Positions 1 through 5,486 of a stretch of DNA of 13,470 nucleotides are shown one piece after another. The stretch's first letter is position 1. Each line of letters begins with the position of its first letter. The position numbers and the translations under genes are program-made. Source of the DNA: JAHJBR01 sp040757035 (GTDB lineage: Archaea; Micrarchaeota; Micrarchaeia; Anstonellales; Bilamarchaeaceae); the NCBI GenBank assembly GCA_040757035.1, contig JBFLYM010000025.1:1-13470 (forward strand), read 5' to 3'. Below the pieces are notes generated by a model that ran no database searches, was not told the DNA's origin, and saw only the letters and a list, made by a program, of their open reading frames with translations.

Positions 1-159
1 TATTGGCATGCGATAACTCCAAGAACTATTCCACCACGCAAAACTCAGTTGCATAATAAGAAGAAAAACAAGAAAATACTTGATCGCGCTTTTTGTTTTT
101 GTTTTGATGCTATTTATTTTGAGTTTCTTGAATTTTATATTATCGCTCATGTTACTCAT
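1..159 (-). CDS. N-terminus of an exported protein, DUF2341-like start (partial)
   Basis: Reading the minus strand from ATG at 159 gives 53 uninterrupted codons to the window edge. A lysine-rich N-terminus (residues 1-27) precedes a hydrophobic stretch (about 28-41, YFLVFLLIMQLSFA), which looks like a secretion signal with cleavage after the final Ala. The mature start reads WWNSSWSYRMPI. A W-x-x-S-W-x-Y-R-x-P-I opening is typical of DUF2341 domains, which are common at the N-terminus of surface or pilin-like archaeal proteins; this family link is from memory. A second in-frame ATG lies at 150. The gene is divergent from the 23S rRNA gene and has a TATA box about 25 nt upstream, so a leaderless transcript is likely. 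The function of the full protein cannot be judged from this fragment. Confidence 0.7.
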   Translation of the reverse strand, partial: MSNMSDNIKFKKLKINSIKTKTKSAIKYFLVFLLIMQLSFAWWNSSWSYRMPI

Positions 160-179
160 GTTATTGATACATTGTAAAA

Positions 180-190
180 GTTTATAAATA
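180..190 (-). promoter_or_regulatory. TATA box for the divergent exported-protein gene
   Basis: The plus strand reads gtttataaata; on the minus strand this is a TTTATAAAC-type archaeal TATA box centred about 26 nt upstream of the ATG at 159. That spacing places the transcription start at or next to the start codon. Confidence 0.5.
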
Positions 191-214
191 TACTCCAACA
201 TAATACGAATAGTA

Positions 215-232
215 CTCCATAAATTTATGGAG
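215..232. promoter_or_regulatory. Perfect 18-bp palindrome in the divergent promoter region
   Basis: CTCCATAAATTTATGGAG is perfectly self-complementary and lies between the divergent exported-protein gene and the 23S leader. Its core, ATAAATTTAT, could itself serve as a TATA element for the rRNA operon, or the whole could be an operator for a dimeric regulator. Which of these is right cannot be decided here. Confidence 0.4.
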
Positions 233-313
233 GATGAATCTTATTTTGTTTGGATTTTGCAATGTTTAGATTATGTGTCCGTTTAGATTGCATGTCCGCT
301 TTATAAGAATTTC

Positions 314-339
314 ATGAGTGTGAAATGAGGCAAATAATT
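314..339 (+). other. 5' strand of pre-23S processing stem with BHB
   Basis: This strand pairs with 3868-3893. The outer helix is ATGAG (314-318) with CTCAT (3889-3893). The central 4-bp helix is TGTG (319-322) with CACA (3882-3885). The 5' bulge is AAA (323-325) and the 3' bulge is AAT (3886-3888). A perfect 14-bp inner helix joins 326-339 to 3868-3881. This is the canonical archaeal BHB through which the tRNA-splicing endonuclease releases pre-23S. Predicted cuts fall after 324 and after 3887. Confidence 0.9.
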
Positions 340-350
340 TGATACGAATA

Positions 351-373
351 ATTCGCTCTGAATAAGAGTGAAT
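351..373 (+). other. Leader hairpin upstream of mature 23S
   Basis: ATTCGCTCT (351-359) pairs with AGAGTGAAT (365-373) around a 5-nt loop; all nine pairs form, one of them G-U. It lies between the processing stem and the mature 5' end, so it is probably removed during maturation. Confidence 0.5.
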
Positions 374-2132
374 TTTAGTAATCAATGGAAGTTAAAAACA
401 GAGATATGTTTGCTACAACCACGTAGTGGATGACTAAGCTGAGAAAAAACAAGGCCACGCAGTAAGCTGCGAAAAGTTCTGGGTAGCTGCACGCAAGCTT
501 TGATCCAGAAATATGGCTGCATACGCTTTAAAAGGCGTATACATATTCTCCGAAATGAAGCATCTTAGTAGGGGAAAGAAAAGAAACCAATTAGGCATCC
601 GGTTAGTAAAGGTGATTGAACATCGGGAAGACCAAGCCGAATATCCTGCAAAACAGGAAAAATGTGGCGCGGAGCATCCTTGACCAGAGCAGAAGTGAGA
701 TGGAACGCTCTGCCATAGCGGGTGATAGCCCCGTATGCAAATGGAAAAGGAGTGATGCATGAAGAGTAGCGCACCCTGGATAGAGTGCGTGAACATGCCA
801 GTATCAACTGGCAAGTCTAAATATTATTCTCAGACTGATAGCATATTAGTATCGCGAGAGAAAGTTGAAAAGCTCCCCGGAAGGGAAGTTAAAAGACCTG
901 AAATTACGTGGTGACAACAAGCTATAGCGCAAAGGGGCAAAATTTGAGTTCGCAAAGTTCGCAAGAACTCAACTCAAATCGTAAAAGCAAAGAAGTCTGC
1001 CAGGAAACGAAGCAGACGATTTGTTTTAACCAGCGTTTTAGCGTTCTTCTCGAAGCAAGAGCCAGGGAGTTGATGTGTGTGGCGAGGCAAAAGCCAAAGC
1101 GAAAGCAAGTGCACGCAGGAAACAAGGTGCGACCTATGAAAATGGGTTCAGTCACCCATATCAGACCCGAAGCCGATGTGATCTACTTCTAGGCAAGGTG
1201 AAGTCAGCTTGACAGCTGATGGAGGCCTTCAACCGGTGCTAGTATATTCTGCTCGGGTGACCTAGGTGTAGGGGTGATAGTCCAATCGAACTCGGCGATA
1301 GCGGGTTCCTTTCGAAATGTCCCTCAGGACAGCGTCAATGGAGAATGATATGTGGGTAGAGATACTGATTATTGGGAACGGCATCGAAAGGTGTCGCCTG
1401 ATTCTCAAACTCCGAATCGCATATCTTCGCAGAAGTTGGCAGTCGGGTTTTACGGGGTAAGCTTGTAAGCCATTACGGGAACAACCGTACGTAAGATTAA
1501 GGACCCTAAGTACTGACTAAGTGTTAATCGCAAAGAAATCTCCATTCAAAAACAGCTGGGAGGTAGGCTTAGAAGCAGCCATCCTCTAAACAACGCGTAA
1601 TAGCGGACCAGTCTAGAATGCAGATTTCAAAGATTTACGGGACTAAAGTCAGTCTCCGATATCTTACCAGAGCCAAAAGCTCATTGAGTAGGAAGGCGAT
1701 CGGATTGCATAGAAGTGCCGCCGTAAGGTAGCATGGAGCAATTTGATACGATTATCCTGGCGTTAGTAGCAGCATATCCAGGTGAGAATCCTGGACACTG
1801 AATAGGGCACGGTTTCCTCAGCAATGTTCGTCAGCTGAGGGTTAGTCGATCCTAAATTCTTCGGTAATTCCAAAAGAATGAAAGGGAAGCAGATTAATAT
1901 TTCTGCACCATATATGTAGGCGCTGCAAAGCATGCGCGTTTTTTGACGCTTTAAGATAGGAAGAGCCAGAAATGGTCCAATTGCAAGAAATCCTTGGAGT
2001 CTTATTATGAGGAGAAAAGGATGAATTGTAAAAATGCGTAAGTCTTCTCAGTCTCGGAGCCCATGAAAAGAAAAACGCGAACGATCATATATGCTCGTAC
2101 CTAGAACTAATACAGGTGCCCCTAGTTGAAAA

Positions 2133-2183
2133 ATTTCGTTTGAAAATTGCGCTGGTCGCGTCCAAATTCAAACAAAATTCATG
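2133..2183 (+). other. Putative BHB intron 1 (51 nt) in 23S domain III
   Basis: The outer helix is TAGT (2123-2126) with ACTA (2185-2188). The central helix is TGAA (2127-2130) with TTCA (2178-2181). The bulges are AAA (2131-2133) and TGG (2182-2184). The inner helix TTTCGTTTGAA (2134-2144) pairs back to 2167-2177 with one mismatch. Cutting between bulge nucleotides 2 and 3 joins CTAGTTGAAAA to GACTAAGG, which is exactly the length of the usual archaeal CTGGGTGAGAAGCCTAAGG. That consensus is recalled, not searched. Confidence 0.8.
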
Positions 2184-2425
2184 GACTAAGGTGTGTCAGA
2201 ATAACTCAAACAAGGGAACTCGGAATATTGGCCCCGTAACTTAGGAAGAAGGGGTGCCTGGGCTCGCGAGAGTTCAGGTTGCAATTACAAGGAGAGAGCG
2301 ACTGTTTATCAAAAACACAAATCATCGCAGAGCGGAAACGCTGAGTACGATGGTTGACGCCTGCTCACTGCCAGTACCTGAATGTCGGTTTCAACCGGAG
2401 GAAGGGCTGGTAAAGAGCGGGGGTA

Positions 2426-2479
2426 ATTTCGGTTTGAATTGCGCTTTTTGATTTTGCGCTTTGAAAATCGAAACTCTAC
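2426..2479 (+). other. Putative BHB intron 2 (54 nt) in the H69 loop
   Basis: The central helix is GGGG (2420-2423) with CTCT (2474-2477), including two G-U pairs. The bulges are TAA (2424-2426) and ACA (2478-2480). The inner helix TTTCGGTTT (2427-2435) pairs with AAATCGAAA, and a second GCGC/GCGC stem lies further in. Splicing joins GGGGGTA to ACTCTGACCC, restoring the length of archaeal H69 (GGGGGTAACTATGACCC) with a single base difference. By E. coli numbering the site is between 1912 and 1913. Confidence 0.82.
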
Positions 2480-2494
2480 ACTCTGACCCTCTTA

Positions 2495-2523
2495 ATAGAG
2501 GAGCAGACTGCTCTTTAGGAGAT
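2495..2523 (+). other. Putative BHB intron 3 (29 nt) after H69
   Basis: The outer helix is ACC (2486-2488) with GGT (2525-2527). The central helix is CTCT (2489-2492) with GGAG (2518-2521). The bulges are TAA (2493-2495) and ATA (2522-2524). The inner helix TAGAGG (2496-2501) pairs with TCTTTA (2512-2517), followed by GCA/TGC around a 3-nt loop. Splicing gives CTCTTA joined to AGGTAGCG, an exact match to the archaeal consensus. The site is between E. coli-equivalent 1927 and 1928. Only 15 nt of exon (2480-2494) separates it from intron 2. Confidence 0.82.
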
Positions 2524-3062
2524 AGGTAGCGTAATACCTCGCCGCTTAATTGGCGGCTTGCATGAATGGCGTAACGACTCTCTCGCTGTCCCTGTTTGAG
2601 ATCTGGTGAACTCGGTAGCCCGGTGAAGATGCCGGGAACTTCCAGAGGGAAACGAAGACCCCGTGGAGCTTTACTATAGTCTGATGTTGTAATATTGAAT
2701 TTGCTACCAAGCGTAAGTGGGAGCCATCGAAACCGTTCTCTCGGGAGCGGCGGAGGCAAAAGTGTTACACCACTTAGTAAGTTTGGTATTGCTTACTCGT
2801 AAGAGAACAGCGTCAGGTGGATAGTTCGGCTGGGGCGGTACATCCTCAATAAGCAAACAAGGATGCCCAATGCTCTGCTCATCCGGGTCAGAAATCCGGA
2901 GTAGAGGGTTAAAGACAAATGCAGGGTTGACTGTGTTTCTAAAAGCGTGGAACGCAGAGACGAAAGTCGGGCTTAACGAACCTTGATATTCTATTGATGG
3001 GAATTCAAGCTGTCAGACAAGCTACCCCGGGGGTAACAGGCTCGTCGCGGGCGAGAGTACAC

Positions 3063-3225
3063 AATGTTAAAGAGCACTCCTTTAAGATCATTAGCTCTTT
3101 TTCATTTGGAATTCGTCTAACGGCCGACGTTTCTAATGCGCACGTGCTCTTCCAAGGGCAGTGCCGTGTCGAATTATTACAGGATACATTAGTCGGCTGT
3201 CGGTCGAAATCAGAAAACAGTATAA
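3063..3225 (+). other. Putative BHB intron 4 (163 nt) in the H89 tip
   Basis: The central helix is GTAC (3057-3060) with GTAT (3220-3223). The 5' bulge is ACAA, one nucleotide longer than canonical, and the 3' bulge is AAA (3224-3226). The inner helix is TGTT (3065-3068) with AACA (3216-3219). The predicted join GAGTACAC to ATCGACC has the same length as archaeal GAGCACATATCGACC. The interior is structured: ACGGCCGAC (3120-3128) pairs with GTCGGCTGT (3192-3200), and AAAGAGC pairs with GCTCTTT near 3069-3100. It holds no homing-endonuclease reading frame. The site is near 2477/2478. Confidence 0.78.
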
Positions 3226-3245
3226 ATCGACCCCGCGGTTTGGTA

Positions 3246-3306
3246 ACAGAGTTAATCGGTTTTTAGTAAGAAAATTAATTTAGCAAGAAGATTAACTGTG
3301 CTTATA
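3246..3306 (+). other. Putative BHB intron 5 (61 nt) inside the peptidyl-transferase ring
   Basis: The outer helix is GCGGT (3235-3239) with ATCGC (3308-3312). The central helix is TTGG (3240-3243) with CTTA (3301-3304), containing one U-U mismatch. The bulges are TAA (3244-3246) and TAC (3305-3307). The inner helix CAGAGTTAATC (3247-3257) pairs with GATTAACTGTG (3290-3300) with one G-G mismatch. Splicing joins GGTTTGGTA to CATCGCTGTCGG, the correct length for the E. coli-equivalent 2491-2508 segment. The break falls between 2497 and 2498. A retained 61-nt insert here is hard to reconcile with a working catalytic centre. Confidence 0.82.
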
Positions 3307-3341
3307 CATCGCTGTCGGCTTGGGACATCCTGGCGGTGCAG

Positions 3342-3384
3342 ATGCTTTTTGTTTCATTATCTTCAAAAAACAAAAGCAGCATAA
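3342..3384 (+). other. Putative BHB intron 6 (43 nt) in the H91 tip
   Basis: The outer helix GGC (3332-3334) pairs with GCC (3387-3389) after one G-A mismatch. The central helix is GTGC (3336-3339) with GCAT (3379-3382). The bulges are AGA (3340-3342) and AAG (3383-3385). The inner helix TGCTTTTTGTTT (3343-3354) pairs with AAACAAAAGCA with one bulged T. Splicing joins GGCGGTGCAG to GAGCCGCC, restoring the length of the archaeal GGCGGTGCAGAAGCCGCC hairpin. Confidence 0.85.
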
Positions 3385-3553
3385 GAGCCGCCAAGGGTTG
3401 GGTTGTTCATCCATTAAAGTCCCACATGAGCTGGGTTCAGTACGTCGCGAGACAGTACGGTAGTATCTCCTGGAAGTGTCGGTAATTGAGAGGAGGAATC
3501 ATTTAGTACGAGAGGAACGGTGATTCGGAGCCACTAGTACACCAGTTGTACAA

Positions 3554-3596
3554 ACGGTTTTTGGTTTTTATTAGGTATAATCAAAAAACGGTATAA
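3554..3596 (+). other. Putative BHB intron 7 (43 nt) in H97
   Basis: The outer helix CAGT (3543-3546) pairs with ATTG (3599-3602) after one mismatch. The central helix is GTAC (3548-3551) with GTAT (3591-3594), the same four pairs used by intron 4. The bulges are AAA (3552-3554) and AAG (3595-3597). The inner helix runs CGGTTTTTG (3555-3563) to 3582-3590 with one mismatch. The predicted product TTGTACAAGCATTG has a shorter H97 hairpin than most archaea, so a retained expansion segment remains possible. Confidence 0.6.
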
Positions 3597-3823
3597 GCAT
3601 TGCTGGGCAGCCACGCTCCACATTGATAAGACCTGAAAGCATCTAAGGTCGAAGCAAATCTCAAAACTAGTTACCAAAGCCCACCCATAGCAGACATTCT
3701 GTTCAAGTTTCTTGGAATGAAAAAACTGCTTAAACTGAATGGCTTAAATGGGTTTGATAGAACTGAGGTGTAAGAAGCAAGCGCAAGCGAGCTTTTCAGC
3801 CTGCAGTTACTAACGGGATAAAC

Positions 3824-3844
3824 CAAAACTCTCAAAAAGTTTTG
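3824..3844 (+). other. Hairpin near the 23S 3' end
   Basis: CAAAACT (3824-3830) pairs with AGTTTTG (3838-3844) just inside the terminal helix. It belongs to the 3' end of the 23S rRNA or its trailer; the exact mature end is not determinable from the sequence. Confidence 0.4.
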
Positions 3845-3867
3845 CCAAACAATATCTCGGGACTTCT

Positions 3868-3893
3868 AATTATTTGCCTCACACAAATCTCAT
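3868..3893 (+). other. 3' strand of pre-23S processing stem with BHB
   Basis: This is the partner of 314-339: inner helix 3868-3881, central CACA 3882-3885, bulge AAT 3886-3888, outer CTCAT 3889-3893. The predicted endonuclease cut is after 3887, giving a pre-23S of about 325-3887 that could be circularised, as known in other archaea. Confidence 0.9.
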
Positions 3894-3950
3894 ATCATAA
3901 ATTCTATATTAATCAATAGTTTGATGGATCTTAAAAGAAGCGATCATTTT

Positions 3951-5303
3951 ATGAAATCAAAAATTTTGTTTACAATAGGACCGGCATCAATTGATCAAAA
4001 TGTTTTCTCAAAATTAGCTTCGCGCAGCGGTGGTGTGAGAATAAATTCTGCTTATGGAGATATAAATGATCATAAAAAGCTAATTCGCTTTATAAGAAAA
4101 AATTCTAATATTCCTATAGTGTTGGATGTAAAGGGACCGGAATTAAGAATTGCGCTCGCAAAACCGCTTGAGATAAAATCAGAAGAGCTTTTTGAACTTT
4201 ATTTTGTTGGCGCAAATTCGTTTTCGTATAATTTTTCGAGCGAGGCGAAAAAAGGAGACGACGTTCTTTTTGATGATGGAAAATTGCGCGCTGAAATAAT
4301 CTCGCTTGATAATAAAAAAGTAACTCTGCGTGCGAAAAATTCGCATATGCTTAAAAGCGAGAAGAACGCGCACATTCCAAAAAGAAAACTCTCAATTCCA
4401 GCGCTTTCTAAAAAGGATTTGGGCGAACTAAAATTAGCAAATGAATTTAAGATAGAATATATCGCGCTTTCATTTACTCGCGATGCGTCGGATATAAAAA
4501 ACCTTAGAAAATTAATCGCTCCTGAAATCGCAGTTATCGCAAAAATAGAAAATCAGGATGGATTGAATAACATAAATGAGATAATAAACGAAGCCGATGG
4601 CGTAATGGTTGCGCGCGGTGATTTGGCCTTGGATATAACCCAAGAAAAGGTTCCACTTGCGCAGAAAGAAATAATTCGCAAATGTAATAATAAAGGTAAA
4701 TTGGCAATAACCGCTACTCAAGTACTTGAAACGATGATTGCGAATTCATATCCAACACGCGCAGAAATAAGCGATATAGCAAATGCAATTTTAGACGGCA
4801 GCGACGTAATAATGCTGTCAGGAGAAACTGCGATCGGAAAATTTCCAGTACAAGCTGTTGAAACGGTTGCGCGTGTATCAAAAGAAATAGAAAACCGCGT
4901 TGTTTCTAACGTTAATCAAAATGTATATGAAGGTATATCTGACGCAATAAGCAAATCTATTTATACACTTACTGAAATAATGCCTTTGAACGCAATAGTT
5001 AGCCTCACTCGTTCGGGATACACTGCGCGCACAATTTCGCGCTTTAGGGTTAGAACAAAAATAATTGCCGTAACATCTAACGAAATTGTAAAAAAACAAC
5101 TTGGACTTTATTTTGGCGTACACGCAGTTTACATTCCAAAATTCCCAGAAGCGAAAATAATTTCCTCGCTTGCGAAATTTTTATATTCACAAAAGATGCT
5201 GAAAAAAGGAGACGTTGTGCTTTTCACTGCTGGTATGCGAACAAAAGAAAAATATGCAAGCAACCTTATTGAAGTGCATAAGCTAGATGAATTATTAAGA
5301 TAG
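3951..5303 (+). CDS. pyk: Pyruvate kinase
   Basis: It converts phosphoenolpyruvate and ADP to pyruvate and ATP in the cytoplasm, the last step of glycolysis. The product is 450 aa, near the usual 470. The N-terminal KSKILFTIGPAS block, the inserted B domain (about 65-150), the catalytic AKIEN (Lys198), ADGVMVARGDLALD (about 215-228), the ATQVLETM loop (Thr256), PTRAE and LSGETAIGKFP all fit the family, followed by a complete C-terminal domain. The frame opens at TTG 3921/ATG 3924, but a TATA-like element at 3904-3911 would start transcription after those codons, and homology begins at Met 3951, so I prefer 3951. Oddities: the usual N-F-S-H-G reads N-S-A-Y-G and D-T-K-G-P-E reads D-V-K-G-P-E, so two of four monovalent-cation ligands are lost while the Glu of GPE is kept. 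The gene is monocistronic and followed by a structured spacer. Confidence 0.93.
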   Translation: MKSKILFTIGPASIDQNVFSKLASRSGGVRINSAYGDINDHKKLIRFIRKNSNIPIVLDVKGPELRIALAKPLEIKSEELFELYFVGANSFSYNFSSEAKKGDDVLFDDGKLRAEIISLDNKKVTLRAKNSHMLKSEKNAHIPKRKLSIPALSKKDLGELKLANEFKIEYIALSFTRDASDIKNLRKLIAPEIAVIAKIENQDGLNNINEIINEADGVMVARGDLALDITQEKVPLAQKEIIRKCNNKGKLAITATQVLETMIANSYPTRAEISDIANAILDGSDVIMLSGETAIGKFPVQAVETVARVSKEIENRVVSNVNQNVYEGISDAISKSIYTLTEIMPLNAIVSLTRSGYTARTISRFRVRTKIIAVTSNEIVKKQLGLYFGVHAVYIPKFPEAKIISSLAKFLYSQKMLKKGDVVLFTAGMRTKEKYASNLIEVHKLDELLR

Positions 5304-5409
5304 TTATCGGGATATACGCAACCAACTAAGTTTTTCCGATTTATTTTTTAGGTTTTATCTCGATGGGTTGCGTATATGCGATCCACGTTTTTTTAGTGGA
5401 TCGGGATAA
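5304..5409 (+). other. Structured three-way-junction element after pyk (terminator or small RNA)
   Basis: A closing stem TTATC (5304-5308) with GATAA (5405-5409) encloses two hairpins. Helix A is ATATACGCAACC (5312-5323) with GGTTGCGTATAT (5366-5377), 12 perfect pairs, possibly extended inward by AACTAA and TTAGGTT. Helix B is CGATCCAC (5379-5386) with GTGGATCG (5396-5403), 8 perfect pairs around a loop of seven T. The T-rich runs could terminate pyk transcription, and the architecture could equally be a stable RNA or a leader of secY. I see no C/D or H/ACA box motifs. Confidence 0.45.
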
Positions 5410-5436
5410 ATGAGTCATTAAGATATATGATGGAGT

Positions 5437-5482
5437 TATAAAGAAATAAATGAATTATCAAAATAAAGCAATTCTATGGTGA
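5437..5482 (+). promoter_or_regulatory. secY promoter (TATA) and Shine-Dalgarno
   Basis: TTATAAAG at 5437-5444 is a plausible TATA box. It leaves a leader of about 20 nt carrying GGTGA (5478-5482), which complements the archaeal 16S 3' end, 4 nt before the ATG at 5487. Confidence 0.5.
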
Positions 5483-5486
5483 AGCA

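Larger units (their letters stand above)
401..3858 (+). rRNA. 23S ribosomal RNA (interrupted by seven putative BHB introns)
   Basis: Signature blocks occur in order: the domain I block ending CATCTTAGTA near 557; GCCAGGGAGTTG near 1060; the GTPase-centre block GAAGCAGCCATCCT near 1572; GAAGACCCCGTGGAGC near 2655; the peptidyl-transferase loop near 3025-3040; the A-loop GGTTGTTC near 3401; and the sarcin-ricin loop AGTACGAGAGGAACGG near 3508. The ends are set by the terminal helix GAGATATGTTTG (401-412) with CAAACAATATCTC (3846-3858), accurate to roughly 15 nt. The precursor spans about 3458 nt; subtracting 444 nt of putative introns leaves about 3014 nt, normal for archaea. The variant GGGGGTAA...CTGACCCTCTTA for H69 is archaeal. 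No 16S, tRNA or 5S flanks it, so the gene appears unlinked. Open reading frames inside it are chance. Confidence 0.96.

Noticed and set aside
942..979. Perfect 9-bp hairpin ATTTGAGTT/AACTCAAAT as a possible eighth intron
   Set aside because: No 4-bp central helix with opposed bulges could be drawn at its base, and it sits in a naturally variable domain I/II hairpin, so it is more likely retained rRNA.
908..3266. Open reading frames of 65-122 codons inside the 23S gene (for example 908-1192, 2254-2451, 2391-2759, 2994-3266)
   Set aside because: They lie across conserved rRNA blocks and read as low-quality translations of rRNA. None is contained in an intron as a homing endonuclease would be.
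3859..3920. A 5S rRNA or tRNA directly downstream of 23S
   Set aside because: Only the processing stem and about 27 nt of AT-rich spacer are present before the pyk start region.
3894..3950. Short upstream extension of pyruvate kinase from TTG 3921/ATG 3924
   Set aside because: The added residues lack family similarity and the TATA-like element at 3904-3911 would place the transcript start downstream of these codons.
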